DNA of 64,000 bases, from NCBI GenBank assembly GCA_910575775.1, contig CAJTEY010000003.1, forward strand, positions 148,927 to 212,926, written 5' to 3'. The position numbers were made by a program, and so were the translations under genes. Below the pieces are notes generated by a model. It worked only from the letters and a program-made list of their open reading frames with translations, ran no database searches and was not told the DNA's origin. Each line of letters begins with the position of its first letter. Position 1 is the stretch's first letter. Shown here piece by piece: positions 8,672-17,149 of this stretch. This DNA is from Lachnospiraceae bacterium (GTDB taxonomy: Bacteria; Bacillota; Clostridia; Lachnospirales; Lachnospiraceae).

Positions 8672-9277
8672 ATGGATCATGCAAAAATCAGAAAAGAGGA
8701 ACTGTTTATGGAAATTAAGGGAGGAAAGGGATATACAATTGCAGATATCGAAGCGCTGCCAGATGGAGAACGGGCGGAACTGATTGACGGCGAACTGTTT
8801 ATGATGGCACCGCCAATGACAGTACACCAGCGGATTCTTGTAAAACTTATTTTTGAAATTGAAACCTATATCAGAAAAAATGGAGGAAATTGTGAGCTTC
8901 TTCCCGCGCCCTTTGGCGTTTACATTAAAAAAGACGACCGAAACTACGTGGAACCTGACATTTCGGTGATCTGTCATGGGGATCGCCTGGACGAAAAAGG
9001 CTGTCACGGCGCACCTGACCTGGTGATTGAGATTGTGTCACCTTCCAGCAGAAAAATGGATTATGTGCGAAAACCTGCTCTATATCAGGAAACGGGTGTG
9101 CAGGAATATTGGATTGTTGATCCGGAAAAAGAAATCGTTACGGTTTATACAGCGGAGCGATGGGATATTCCGATATGCCATCCTTTTACGAAACGGATTC
9201 AAGTGGGTATTTATGGAGAACTATATCTTGAGTTTACAGAGTTTATTCAATGTGAAAGAATGGCTGCCAAAAGATGA
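8672..9277 (+). CDS. Uma2-family (DUF820) PD-(D/E)xK nuclease-like protein
   Basis: The 201-residue protein carries the Uma2 pattern: AELIDGEL near residue 38, VEPDISVI near residue 95, DLVIEIVSPSS near residue 115, and YQETGVQEYWIVDP further on. Uma2 proteins share the PD-(D/E)xK nuclease fold, but their biological role is poorly known. They are common in accessory DNA and often found as solitary genes. Here the gene is divergent from the tyrosine recombinase and lies inside the 29-bp inverted repeats, so it may travel or invert with that segment. The start at 8672 is chosen for its strong AGGAGG; 8708 is possible. Confidence 0.85.
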   Translation: MDHAKIRKEELFMEIKGGKGYTIADIEALPDGERAELIDGELFMMAPPMTVHQRILVKLIFEIETYIRKNGGNCELLPAPFGVYIKKDDRNYVEPDISVICHGDRLDEKGCHGAPDLVIEIVSPSSRKMDYVRKPALYQETGVQEYWIVDPEKEIVTVYTAERWDIPICHPFTKRIQVGIYGELYLEFTEFIQCERMAAKR

Positions 9278-9394
9278 CAGCACTGCCTGTTGCGGCAAAA
9301 TTGACAAACAACCTTATCTAAAGTATAATTTATGACGATACATATCTTACAAACAGCTAATAAGCAAGTGACGTGCGCTGTAAGGTACATACAA

Positions 9395-9423
9395 AAAATT
9401 CGCAGAATATCCAATTCTGCGAA
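9395..9423. repeat. 29-bp inverted repeat, right copy (also a likely terminator)
   Basis: This is the exact reverse complement of 7113-7141. Read on the minus strand it lies 14 bases past the stop of the histidine kinase gene and forms a 10-bp-stem hairpin followed by a run of six T, as expected of a rho-independent terminator. Only this copy has the T run, so at least here a terminator role is well supported. A recombination-site role is not excluded. Confidence 0.75.
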
Positions 9424-9437
9424 TTTTAATTTATAAC

Positions 9438-10703
9438 TCACTCCACCTTCTTCATCCTGCGCAGCTCTATCATGCAATATCCTCCGCCATCCTCCCCATT
9501 CCCGAATCGGATCTTTCCGCCATGCGCCAGAATAATCTTTTTTACAATCTCCAGGCCCCGGATCTGCTCTTCCGCCTGCTTCTTTCTGCTCTGCAGGCGA
9601 CGCAGCGCCTCTTCCGGATAACCAACACCGTTATCTTTCAGGCAGATATGGCATCTGCTTTTTTCTTCCCATATGACAATCGTAATTTTCAGCGGTTCGT
9701 TTTTGCCGCTGTGTTTCATACTGTTATGAATCAAATTGCGGAATACACGCACCAAAAGCTGCCTGTCCGCTTTTACATGCATCTGTTCAGCATCCTGCTC
9801 TATCTGCACATCAATCTCCAGTTCTCCCGGCATAGCATCGTTAAGAAAAGAAGCCGCCACACTTCTGGCAATCTCCGCCGGACGCACTTTTTCTTTCCGC
9901 AGCGCCTGCATGGAGTAATCCAGTTTGGAGGTCAGGTTTAGATCCGCTATCAGTTCCTTCATCACCATGCTCTGGTGCCGTATCACGGCCGCCTGCTGCC
10001 TTGTCTCCGCCGGCAGTGTCATGCTGCGTTCCAGCGTGTCTGCATACCCCAGCACCACAGACAAAGGCGTGCGGATATCGTGGGAAATGCCGGCAATCCA
10101 CTCAATGCGGGCCCGTTCCCTGCTTCCCATAAACCGTTTTGTAAACGCAAAGGCAGATACCACAATCCATGCAAAATTTAGAAAGAAAAATGCAAGAACC
10201 GTCCGCTCGACAAATTCCATCCACGGCTTCGAAAATTCTACGGTATATTTCCACATGGTTTCTTTCTGCATCCCCACGATCATAATGCAGTCATCCCAGA
10301 CACGCATCCGCACAGGATATCCTTTCAAATACCATTTGCTCATGCGGGCAACGTCCGATCTGCTGTACTCGTCTTCCAGTTCTTTCGGTTTCCGAAAACT
10401 CCAGACCACCCGTCCGTTTTCATCAAGAAGCATCGCCCACTGTTCTTTCTGCGCCAGTTCTTCCTCCATCCCTCTGTCAAGCACATAGCCGTTTTTCGTC
10501 AAGGTAAGCGCCTCCATGACACTTTCCCCATAAATATAATGTGCCTCCGTATCCATATAAACGACCGCCGCCGCAAACAAAAACACCATATTGAGTATCA
10601 AAGTCAGGACAGCGACTCCCAGAACCGCCAGCGCCCAATAGAAAAAAAGGCGTGCCGCTCTTTTGTAATTATAATTGACCCGCTCCGTTTTATCGCTTCT
10701 CAT
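9438..10703 (-). CDS. Sensor histidine kinase (antimicrobial-peptide type)
   Basis: The 421-residue protein has two transmembrane helices near residues 15-45 and 165-190 that enclose an extracytoplasmic sensor of about 110 residues. A phospho-acceptor H-box follows (ISHDIRTPLS, near residue 210), then an ATPase domain with LIHNSMKHS (N-box) and DNGVGYP (G1). It overlaps the response regulator gene by four bases, so the two are co-translated. It is divergent from a three-gene lantibiotic-immunity-type ABC transporter, as in NisRK/NsrRK and CprRK systems, so a bacteriocin or cationic peptide is the likely signal. Confidence 0.9.
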   Translation of the reverse strand: MRSDKTERVNYNYKRAARLFFYWALAVLGVAVLTLILNMVFLFAAAVVYMDTEAHYIYGESVMEALTLTKNGYVLDRGMEEELAQKEQWAMLLDENGRVVWSFRKPKELEDEYSRSDVARMSKWYLKGYPVRMRVWDDCIMIVGMQKETMWKYTVEFSKPWMEFVERTVLAFFFLNFAWIVVSAFAFTKRFMGSRERARIEWIAGISHDIRTPLSVVLGYADTLERSMTLPAETRQQAAVIRHQSMVMKELIADLNLTSKLDYSMQALRKEKVRPAEIARSVAASFLNDAMPGELEIDVQIEQDAEQMHVKADRQLLVRVFRNLIHNSMKHSGKNEPLKITIVIWEEKSRCHICLKDNGVGYPEEALRRLQSRKKQAEEQIRGLEIVKKIILAHGGKIRFGNGEDGGGYCMIELRRMKKVE

Positions 10704-11425
10704 ACCAGCCTGTACCCCAGCCCTCTCACCGTCAAAAGGTATTTCGGATGTGAGGGGTCTTCCTCAATTTTCTCCCGCAGCCTGCGGATATGCACAACAA
10801 GCGTGTTTTCGTATCCGTAATTTTCTTCACGCCAGACCGCATCGCACAGGGCATCAATGGTCACGATCCGCCCTCTCTCCTGCGCCAGTTTCTGCAGGAT
10901 CGCGTATTCTTTCGCAGTCAGTATCATTTCCCCACTATCCTCTGCGCCCCTATTCCACTTTACAACCCCGCTCCCCAGGTCAACCGCGCATTTGCCGAGT
11001 GAAATCAGCTCCTGCTCCTGCATGTTTTTTACCCGGTACGCCCGTTTCAGCACGGCCGTCACACGCAAAATCAGTTCTTCCGGCAAAAAGGGCTTCGTGA
11101 TATAATCATCCGCGCCGAGCCCCAGCCCACGCAGTCTGTTCTCGTCCTCGTCCCGCGCCGAGAGAAAAATCACGGGAACTTCCGACATTTTCCTCAATCT
11201 TTTCAATAAGGAAAAGCCGTCTCCGTCAGGCAGCATAACGTCCAGAAGAACCAGATGCGGTTCTTTCAGCGCAAACAATTCTTCGGCCTCCATGCAGTCT
11301 GCCGCCGCAGTTACCTTGTGAAATCCCGCCCTGCGAAGAAATCCGCCCACCATATCCCGCAGCGCCTTCTCATCATCTACCAACAGAATTTTGCAGTCAT
11401 ATAAGTTCATGTACGCTCCCTCCAA
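10700..11425 (-). CDS. OmpR-family response regulator
   Basis: The 241-residue protein has a receiver domain with an acidic pair in LVDDEK, a phospho-acceptor Asp in LLDVMLPDGDG and Lys in YITKPF. A C-terminal winged helix ends with VVHIRRLREKIE and TVRGLGYRLV. It precedes and overlaps the kinase gene and is divergent from the ABC transporter genes across about 175 bases that should contain its operator. Within that gap a 7-bp inverted repeat (AGCCTGC at 11511, GCAGGCT at 11536) is a candidate site or leader hairpin. Confidence 0.92.
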   Translation of the reverse strand: MEGAYMNLYDCKILLVDDEKALRDMVGGFLRRAGFHKVTAAADCMEAEELFALKEPHLVLLDVMLPDGDGFSLLKRLRKMSEVPVIFLSARDEDENRLRGLGLGADDYITKPFLPEELILRVTAVLKRAYRVKNMQEQELISLGKCAVDLGSGVVKWNRGAEDSGEMILTAKEYAILQKLAQERGRIVTIDALCDAVWREENYGYENTLVVHIRRLREKIEEDPSHPKYLLTVRGLGYRLV

Positions 11426-11600
11426 ATATAGTATATGGCTTTCCGCATGATCTGAAAAGATTCCCTAACGATTCTTAAGGTAAATGTAATCTTCTCTTCA
11501 TTCCCCTGTAAGCCTGCCGCCTTATCCTGTCTATAGCAGGCTGATGTTCCCACAAACGAACCGCCTGCCGCAAAATCTTCCAAAGAAAGGACGAAATGCC

Positions 11601-12521
11601 ATGCCAACACAAAATCTGGTAGAAACCCATAATCTCACAAAACAGTACGGCAAAGTCTGCTGTGTAAACACCCTCAATATGATGGTTCCTCCCGGCGCGA
11701 TTTACGGCTTTTTGGGGCCGAACGGCGCGGGCAAATCCACCACTTTAAAAATGATTCTCGGACTGGTCAGACCTACCAAAGGCAATATCACACTCTTTGA
11801 CACGCCGGTCAATGAACAGAACCGCATGAAGCTCCTCGCACAGACAGGATCGCTCATCGAATCACCCAGTTATTACGGCCATCTTACCGGGGAAGAAAAT
11901 CTGCGCATCATCCAGACGCTCAAAGGCTGTTCCGAAAAGGATATTGACGAGGTATTAAAAATCGTCCGTCTGAACGAGGCCCGGGGAAAACTGGTTAATC
12001 ACTACTCTCTCGGTATGAAACAGCGGCTCGGCCTTGCTGCGGCACTGCTTGGTTTTCCCAAGCTTCTGATTCTTGATGAGCCCACCAACGGCCTTGATCC
12101 GGCAGGCATCCAGGAAATGCGCGAGTTGATCTGCTCCCTGCCGCAGGCTTACGGTATGACGATTCTTCTCTCTTCTCATCTGCTCAGCGAAATCGATCAG
12201 ATGGCCGACCATGTGGGCATCATCCGAAAGGGTGTGCTGGTCTATCAGGACACACTGGAATCCCTGCACGCCCACTCCAAAGAACAGATTGCGCTCCGCG
12301 TCAGCCACACGAAGGTTGCGCTCGATCTGCTCCGGCAGGATGGAATCGAAGCCACACAGGAGGACGGCTATCTTCTGTTTCCCATGGTGGATGACACCTG
12401 TGTGGCAAATCTTTGCAGACATCTTGTCGCGCAGAATATATCGCTCTATCGTATCGAGAAGCGGGAGAAGAGTCTGGAGGATATTTTCTTATCCCTGACA
12501 GGAAAGGAGAACAGCTTATGA
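11601..12521 (+). CDS. ABC transporter ATP-binding protein, lantibiotic-immunity type (LanF-like)
   Basis: The roughly 306-residue ATPase has Walker A GPNGAGKSTT, signature SLGMKQR and Walker B LLILDEPTNGLDP, with a C-terminal extension typical of bacitracin/lantibiotic exporters. The ATG at 11601 follows AGAAAGG by a normal distance. The frame is open further upstream to 11544 but without a ribosome site. It overlaps the first permease by the ATGA junction. It probably powers removal of membrane-active peptides with the two downstream permeases. Confidence 0.92.
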   Translation: MPTQNLVETHNLTKQYGKVCCVNTLNMMVPPGAIYGFLGPNGAGKSTTLKMILGLVRPTKGNITLFDTPVNEQNRMKLLAQTGSLIESPSYYGHLTGEENLRIIQTLKGCSEKDIDEVLKIVRLNEARGKLVNHYSLGMKQRLGLAAALLGFPKLLILDEPTNGLDPAGIQEMRELICSLPQAYGMTILLSSHLLSEIDQMADHVGIIRKGVLVYQDTLESLHAHSKEQIALRVSHTKVALDLLRQDGIEATQEDGYLLFPMVDDTCVANLCRHLVAQNISLYRIEKREKSLEDIFLSLTGKENSL

Positions 12522-13270
12522 GTACTCTGCAGATGGAATTCAGAAAAATCAAGAGAAAGTGGATCGGCCTGACCATGTGTGCGCTGATCGGTGTCCAGTT
12601 TGCCTGGCTTCTCTGGGCAGGCAGTCGTCCCAACGAAACAGAGCGGCTGTATGGCTGGATCGAAATGCTCTATTCCCTTCCACTGGTAAGCGTTATTATG
12701 ATGCCCACCATCATGGCCGTGCTCGCCTCCCGCCTTGCCGATGTGGAACACAAGGGCAATACCTATAAGCTCCTGAAAACGCTGCGCCGCCCGGGCGCTC
12801 TCTATCACGCAAAGGTAGTCTGCGGCGGGCTTTTTATTCTGGCAGTCTCATCTGCGCAGTTTCTCTTTATCATTGCTCTTGGATACGCCAGAGGCTACGC
12901 CGGGCATCCCGAATGGAAGCATTATGGCGCGGCTTTTTTCCTAAATCTGGCCTGCTGCCTTTCCCTGTATCTGCTGCAGCTTCTGCTGTCCATGTTGTTT
13001 TTCAACCAGATGGTTCCTCTTGCGGCCGGTCTTGGCGGCTCTATGCTCGGACTCGTTTTGATGTATATTAAAATGTACTCTTTCCTTCCCTGGGGCGGCT
13101 TTCTCTCCTCCGCCCAGGTAACGATGGACTGGAACCCGGAAACCAGAGTCATACATTTTTATTACCGCGAATATTCATCGGTTGAGCTTTGTGCACTGGC
13201 CATGATTTTTGTCTGGATTCTGGTTTTTTATGGGGCAGGCCGGATTTTATTTGCCAGAAAGGAATCATAG
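12518..13270 (+). CDS. ABC-2 permease, lantibiotic-immunity type (LanE-like)
   Basis: The 250-residue membrane protein has about six hydrophobic segments and starts with the short cytoplasmic MSTLQMEFRKIKRKW typical of LanE/MutE immunity permeases. Its ATG overlaps the stop of the ATPase gene (ATGA). It should form the membrane channel with the next permease. It contains no catalytic motif, as expected. Confidence 0.85.
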   Translation: MSTLQMEFRKIKRKWIGLTMCALIGVQFAWLLWAGSRPNETERLYGWIEMLYSLPLVSVIMMPTIMAVLASRLADVEHKGNTYKLLKTLRRPGALYHAKVVCGGLFILAVSSAQFLFIIALGYARGYAGHPEWKHYGAAFFLNLACCLSLYLLQLLLSMLFFNQMVPLAAGLGGSMLGLVLMYIKMYSFLPWGGFLSSAQVTMDWNPETRVIHFYYREYSSVELCALAMIFVWILVFYGAGRILFARKES

Positions 13271-13329
13271 ATTGCGCAGTTTCCCAAAACAGCGCCATTG
13301 AAAATATGCTCATGCAAGGAGGTATCAAC

Positions 13330-14067
13330 ATGTATACATTTTATATCAGAGTCATCAGGGCGGAATCCTTGAAACTGAAACGGAGCCCGGTATGGCTGGC
13401 GTTCTTCACGCTCCCTCTCATATCCGCCTTTTTCGGCACGATGAATTACAAACTGAATATCAGTGTCCTGCAGTCAGAATGGTACAGTTTATGGAGCCAG
13501 CACACGCTCTTTTTATGCTACCTTTTCATGCCGGCGCTGATCGGCACTTACTGCTCCTATCTGTGGCGGCTGGAGCATACCCGCCACAACTGGAACAGCT
13601 TCCTGACCGCGCCTGTTCCCATTTCCATCCTTTATCTCGGCAAACTGACACAGGCGGTTCGCGTAACCATCCTCGGAAATTTATGGATATTTTTGCTGTA
13701 TTATGTCTGCGGTAAGTTCGCCAGGATTCCAAGTTCTTTTCCCCGGGAAGCTCTGTCGTGGTTTCTCTGCGGAACGCTTGGCTCGGTGGTTGTCTGCTGT
13801 GTGCAGCTTCTCCTCTCCCTGCTGATCCGTTCCTTCGCCATCCCAATCGGCATTGCCCTTGCAGGAAGCATATTCGGTCTGTTTATGACGAACCGGAACT
13901 ATGGCATGAATTACCCATACTCACTTTACTGTATGGGGATGCGGGCCAACAATCCTTATATGGAAATCCACATATCGACTCTATTGGTCAATTCCATCGG
14001 TTATATCCTGCTTTTTGCTGCGCTCTCCATTTTTTATCTGCGAAAGCATGAGAGATCCGCCGGCTGA
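13330..14067 (+). CDS. ABC-2 permease, lantibiotic-immunity type (LanG-like)
   Basis: The 245-residue membrane protein has six predicted helices and an N-terminal RAESLKLKRSPVW segment like LanG/MutG permeases. The ATG at 13330 is preceded by AAGGAGG. The frame runs further upstream but overlaps the previous gene, so the shorter form is preferred. It completes an FEG-type immunity transporter set under the divergent two-component system. Confidence 0.85.
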   Translation: MYTFYIRVIRAESLKLKRSPVWLAFFTLPLISAFFGTMNYKLNISVLQSEWYSLWSQHTLFLCYLFMPALIGTYCSYLWRLEHTRHNWNSFLTAPVPISILYLGKLTQAVRVTILGNLWIFLLYYVCGKFARIPSSFPREALSWFLCGTLGSVVVCCVQLLLSLLIRSFAIPIGIALAGSIFGLFMTNRNYGMNYPYSLYCMGMRANNPYMEIHISTLLVNSIGYILLFAALSIFYLRKHERSAG

Positions 14068-14137
14068 TTGTTACATCCTGCCACCAGACACACGCACCAT
14101 AATCGAAGCATATTTTTATGCAAAAGTCATCGAAAAA

Positions 14138-14180
14138 AAGAAACGCTGACCATCCCTCTGCCAGGTCAGCGTTTCTTTTT
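14138..14180. terminator. Bidirectional rho-independent terminator
   Basis: A perfect hairpin with arms GAAACGCTGACC and GGTCAGCGTTTC has A-rich sequence on the left and a run of seven T on the right. It lies between the convergent transporter operon and the small gene at 14210, and can end transcription from both sides. Confidence 0.85.
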
Positions 14181-14209
14181 TTCATTTTATATAACCTGTG
14201 GTTTCCCTC

Positions 14210-14425
14210 TCAACCTTGCTTCTGCTGATCCAGGAGATCCTTCAGCGCCTCGTCTCCCACACTCACCCAGGCATCCTCCTCCTCGGCATTTAAACCGAGA
14301 TATTCCCGCAGCGTATCGGTGGTATCGGAAAATCCCCACTCCTGGCTGTAGTCGTCGATCTCCTCGAACGCCAGCTCACCCGCCAAATATTTTTCCTTGA
14401 ATTTTTTCTCCGTATTTTCTGCCAT
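14210..14425 (-). CDS. Small acidic hypothetical protein
   Basis: A 71-residue acidic protein starts MAENTEKKFKEKY. GGGAGG lies five bases before the ATG at 14425, which decides the start over 14446. It is mostly helical with many Glu and Asp and no membrane segment. It ends beside a strong bidirectional terminator and lies 30 bases downstream of the ketopantoate-reductase-like gene, so the two may be co-transcribed. I do not recognise a function. Confidence 0.65.
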   Translation of the reverse strand: MAENTEKKFKEKYLAGELAFEEIDDYSQEWGFSDTTDTLREYLGLNAEEEDAWVSVGDEALKDLLDQQKQG

Positions 14426-14454
14426 TTGTCCCTCCCGTGTCAGCATATGTCAAG

Positions 14455-15376
14455 TTACTGCAGGCCGTCCTTCCGCGCCTTATCCGCAATCATCTGATAA
14501 GTAGGTGTGGGAACGCCATATTGTTTTCCCATCCGCACCACTTCATAGATCAATCCGTCGATCTCGGAAGCCTTGCCCGCGTAAATATCGCGCTGCATAG
14601 ATGTGCTGGCCGTAGGATTAAGGGCATCCAGAATCTGCAGATTAGTCGTGACAATATCTATGAGGAAAGGGACGCCCATTGCCACAGCCAGCGCATCAAC
14701 CTCCCTCATCAGCTTTACAAACGTATCTCTCGGCTCCCCGGTGACCTGTACATCCCCGGCGCCTACATGGTAATAAAGGCCGCAGGCCGCCATAGGAGAC
14801 ACATAGGCAAACTTCTGCAGGGCATCCCTCTGTATATTCTCTGAAAGCACACCGTCGATCCCGCTCTCCTTTAAATCTTTCGCCACCTCAAACAATTCCG
14901 GCCGCAGTTCTTCCTTTTTCCTCGTACCGTACACCACCCGGAATATATCCCCGTTCTGCCAGATCGTCCCCGGCTCTCTGATCTCTGCGGCTATATAGAT
15001 GCAGCCGTCGGTCACCAGAATTTCCGGCAGCTTTTCCTGCATCCTGCCGCCCGTGCCATAAATATTTAAAATAGGAATTACAATCGTCGTTTCTTTTTCC
15101 ACACGCTTGATAAAAGGAATCGTCTCATCCAGCGAGTAGCCTTTCACACAGACAAAAATAATGTCCGGCTGTTCATCATAATGCGCCATGTCCACTGCCC
15201 TAATGGGATGCACAGTGTAGCTGCCCTTTCTGGTCGTCTCCATTTTAAGACCATGCTCCTGGATTCTTTTCAGGTGTTCCCCCCCTCGCAATCAGGGTCA
15301 CATCCTTTCCTGCCTCCGTCATATACGCACCAATACTGCCGCCTGTGCCGCCCGCTCCGATCACTAAGTATTTCAT
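14455..15376 (-). pseudogene. Ketopantoate reductase-like (ApbA/PanE) gene with frameshift in a G7 tract
   Basis: The natural ATG at 15376 has a good GGAGG and encodes the NAD(P)-binding start MKYLVIGAGGTGGSIGAY. The frame then breaks at a run of seven C (15279-15285; seven G on the coding strand). Six G would restore R-G-E-H and join the remaining 278 residues, which include VSPMAACGLYYH and the C-terminal substrate-binding helices of the family. The family reduces 2-dehydropantoate or similar 2-oxo acids. The shift could be a true null mutation, slippage-based switching or a sequencing error in the homopolymer. Confidence 0.8.
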
Positions 15377-15540
15377 AGATGCCTCCGTTTCGATGGTTTT
15401 ACCGCCAGGCGCATTCCGCCGTGCCGTCTATAAATCTCATACAGGGCGTGCGCCCCATAGAAAACATGATAGCCGATTCCCCGGCGAAAAACAAGTGTGA
15501 AGAAAAAGAGCACGGCCCGCGCCCCTCATCGACATTTCTC

Positions 15541-15569
15541 TTGACACTTGTTTGTTTTAGATACATAAT
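15541..15569 (+). promoter_or_regulatory. Promoter of the Mrp operon
   Basis: TTGACA at 15541-15546 is followed by a 17-base spacer and CATAAT at 15564-15569, about 85 bases before the first Mrp gene. The remaining sequence between 15377 and 15540 shows no convincing gene. Confidence 0.65.
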
Positions 15570-15654
15570 ATTACCGTTCCTATCAGATCCTTATATAAAT
15601 ATAGTTAAAACACACTTAAGGCTTAAAAATATTTTCAGAAGAACGGAGTGAAAC

Positions 15655-16122
15655 ATGTTTATTCTTTTTTTTCTGATCTGGGTCATTTTTAGCGGGCAGC
15701 TTACTGCGGAAATTGCTGTCTTTGGTGTCGTCATCGCAGGGGTTATGTACTGGTTTCTATGTCAGTTTTTTAATTACAACCCCCGGTACGACCTTTTTTT
15801 ATGGCGAAAAGCGCCGCTTCTGCTTTATTACCTTATCACACTGGTGGTGGAGATCCTGAAAGCAAACGCGGCTGTCTTTAAGCTGATTTATACTGCAGAA
15901 TATGAGCTGGAGCCTGCAGTCGTACACTTTAAGACCGATCTGCGCTCCACATTTGCGCGGGTGCTGCTGGCAAACTCCATCACTCTGACCCCAGGTACCA
16001 TCACTGTCGCGTTGACAGGCAGCGAATATACCGTACACTGTCTCGACAAAGAACTGGCGGAGGGCATTTCCTCCTCCGTGTTTGTACAGCTTCTGACAAA
16101 AATCGAGGAGGGACTGCATTAA
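15655..16122 (+). CDS. mrpE: Mrp-type Na+/H+ antiporter subunit E
   Basis: The 155-residue protein has two or three N-terminal helices and a C-terminal cytosolic domain with VLLANSITLTPGT, the hallmark of MrpE/MnhE. It opens a ten-gene operon running to 25169 in the order E, F, G, DUF4040, B, C and four large subunits. The order E-F-G-DUF4040-B-C matches the sodium-translocating module of membrane-bound hydrogenases as well as Mrp antiporters. Confidence 0.92.
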   Translation: MFILFFLIWVIFSGQLTAEIAVFGVVIAGVMYWFLCQFFNYNPRYDLFLWRKAPLLLYYLITLVVEILKANAAVFKLIYTAEYELEPAVVHFKTDLRSTFARVLLANSITLTPGTITVALTGSEYTVHCLDKELAEGISSSVFVQLLTKIEEGLH

Positions 16123-16153
16123 GTCATTCTCTGATTGTGAAATGGAGGAAACT

Positions 16154-16486
16154 ATGGAAAAAGAAATGATTTACCATCCGCTTTTCATTCTGGTGCTGGT
16201 TGTCCTTTCCTTTATGCTGCTGGTCTGTCTGATCCGTGCCGTAAAGGGTCCCCGTGTGGCTGACCGTCTGATGGCAGTCAATATGATGGGTACGATGGTT
16301 ATGGTTATGATTTCGGTTCTGGCGCTGCTTTTTCAGGAAAGCTATCTGGTGGACATCTGCCTCATCTATGCCATGATCAGTTTTCTCTCTGTGGTTGTGA
16401 TATCTAAAGTTTACATTGGTATCTACGAGGAGCAGCACCACAATCAGGAACATGTGGAAGGGGGAAATACCGATGAGCGCAGTTGA
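16154..16486 (+). CDS. mrpF: Mrp-type Na+/H+ antiporter subunit F
   Basis: The roughly 110-residue protein has three transmembrane helices and the family motif KGPRVADRLMAVN. The ATG at 16154 is five bases after GGAGGAA. The earlier in-frame ATG at 16142 overlaps that ribosome site and is less likely. The 3' end overlaps mrpG by 14 bases. Confidence 0.9.
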   Translation: MEKEMIYHPLFILVLVVLSFMLLVCLIRAVKGPRVADRLMAVNMMGTMVMVMISVLALLFQESYLVDICLIYAMISFLSVVVISKVYIGIYEEQHHNQEHVEGGNTDERS

Positions 16487-16877
16487 TTGGATCCGTCTTG
16501 TGATCGGATCCCTGTTTGTATTGGCCGGGATAGTCATATTCTTTACGGAACTGTACGGGGTCTTTCACTTTAAATATGTCCTGAACAGAATGCACGCAGC
16601 CGCCATGGGCGACACGCTGGGCATCAGCGCGTGTCTGATCGGTCTGATGATTTTTTCGGGATTAAACTTTACGACTTTAAAAATGTTTCTGGTAATCGTT
16701 TTCCTGTGGTTCGCTTCCCCTGTCTCCTCACACGTTCTCTCACGGCTGGAGGCCGCTACCAACGACAATCTGGCGGCACACTGTGAAATATATGAGGATG
16801 TGGAAGTTCTTGACAGAGAACTCATTGCAGCGAAAGCCGATAAAAATTCAGAGGAAAAGGAGGCGTCAGCATTATGA
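16473..16877 (+). CDS. mrpG: Mrp-type Na+/H+ antiporter subunit G
   Basis: The roughly 134-residue protein has three helices with the MrpG/PhaG pattern, including RMHAAAMGDTLG and the C-terminal FLWFASPVSSHVLSR. The start at 16473 is supported by an upstream GGAAGGGGG. It overlaps mrpF and the next gene, showing tight translational coupling. Confidence 0.9.
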   Translation: MSAVDWIRLVIGSLFVLAGIVIFFTELYGVFHFKYVLNRMHAAAMGDTLGISACLIGLMIFSGLNFTTLKMFLVIVFLWFASPVSSHVLSRLEAATNDNLAAHCEIYEDVEVLDRELIAAKADKNSEEKEASAL

Positions 16878-17149
16878 CCGCTTTTCAGATCATTTTGATG
16901 GGACTGTTAATCATCTGCGCGGTCTCCGTCAGCTTTTCCCAAAACCTGTTAAACTCCATTTTGATTTATATGTCTTTCAGTCTGGTCATGTCCATGCTCT
17001 GGATCTGTCTGGAGTCTCCTGACCTTGCCATCACGGAGGCTGCTGTCGGCGCGGGAATCACCAGTGTCCTCTTTTTTGTGACACTCAAAAAAATCCACGC
17101 CATCGACGCTTCGGAGCCTGAAGCAAAGGAGGAAACGGAAAATGAGTAG
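16874..17149 (+). CDS. DUF4040 / MbhD-like subunit of the Mrp complex
   Basis: The 91-residue membrane protein has SPDLAITEAAVGAG, the conserved segment of the MbhD/MrpA-C-terminal (DUF4040) family. In classic Mrp operons this domain is fused to the end of MrpA. Here it is a separate gene, as in Mbh/Mbs complexes. It starts with an ATGA overlap on mrpG. Confidence 0.88.
   Translation: MTAFQIILMGLLIICAVSVSFSQNLLNSILIYMSFSLVMSMLWICLESPDLAITEAAVGAGITSVLFFVTLKKIHAIDASEPEAKEETENE

Noticed and set aside
7113..9423. Direct-repeat attachment sites of an integrated element
   Set aside because: The repeats are inverted, not direct, so they do not fit ordinary attL/attR of a tyrosine integrase.
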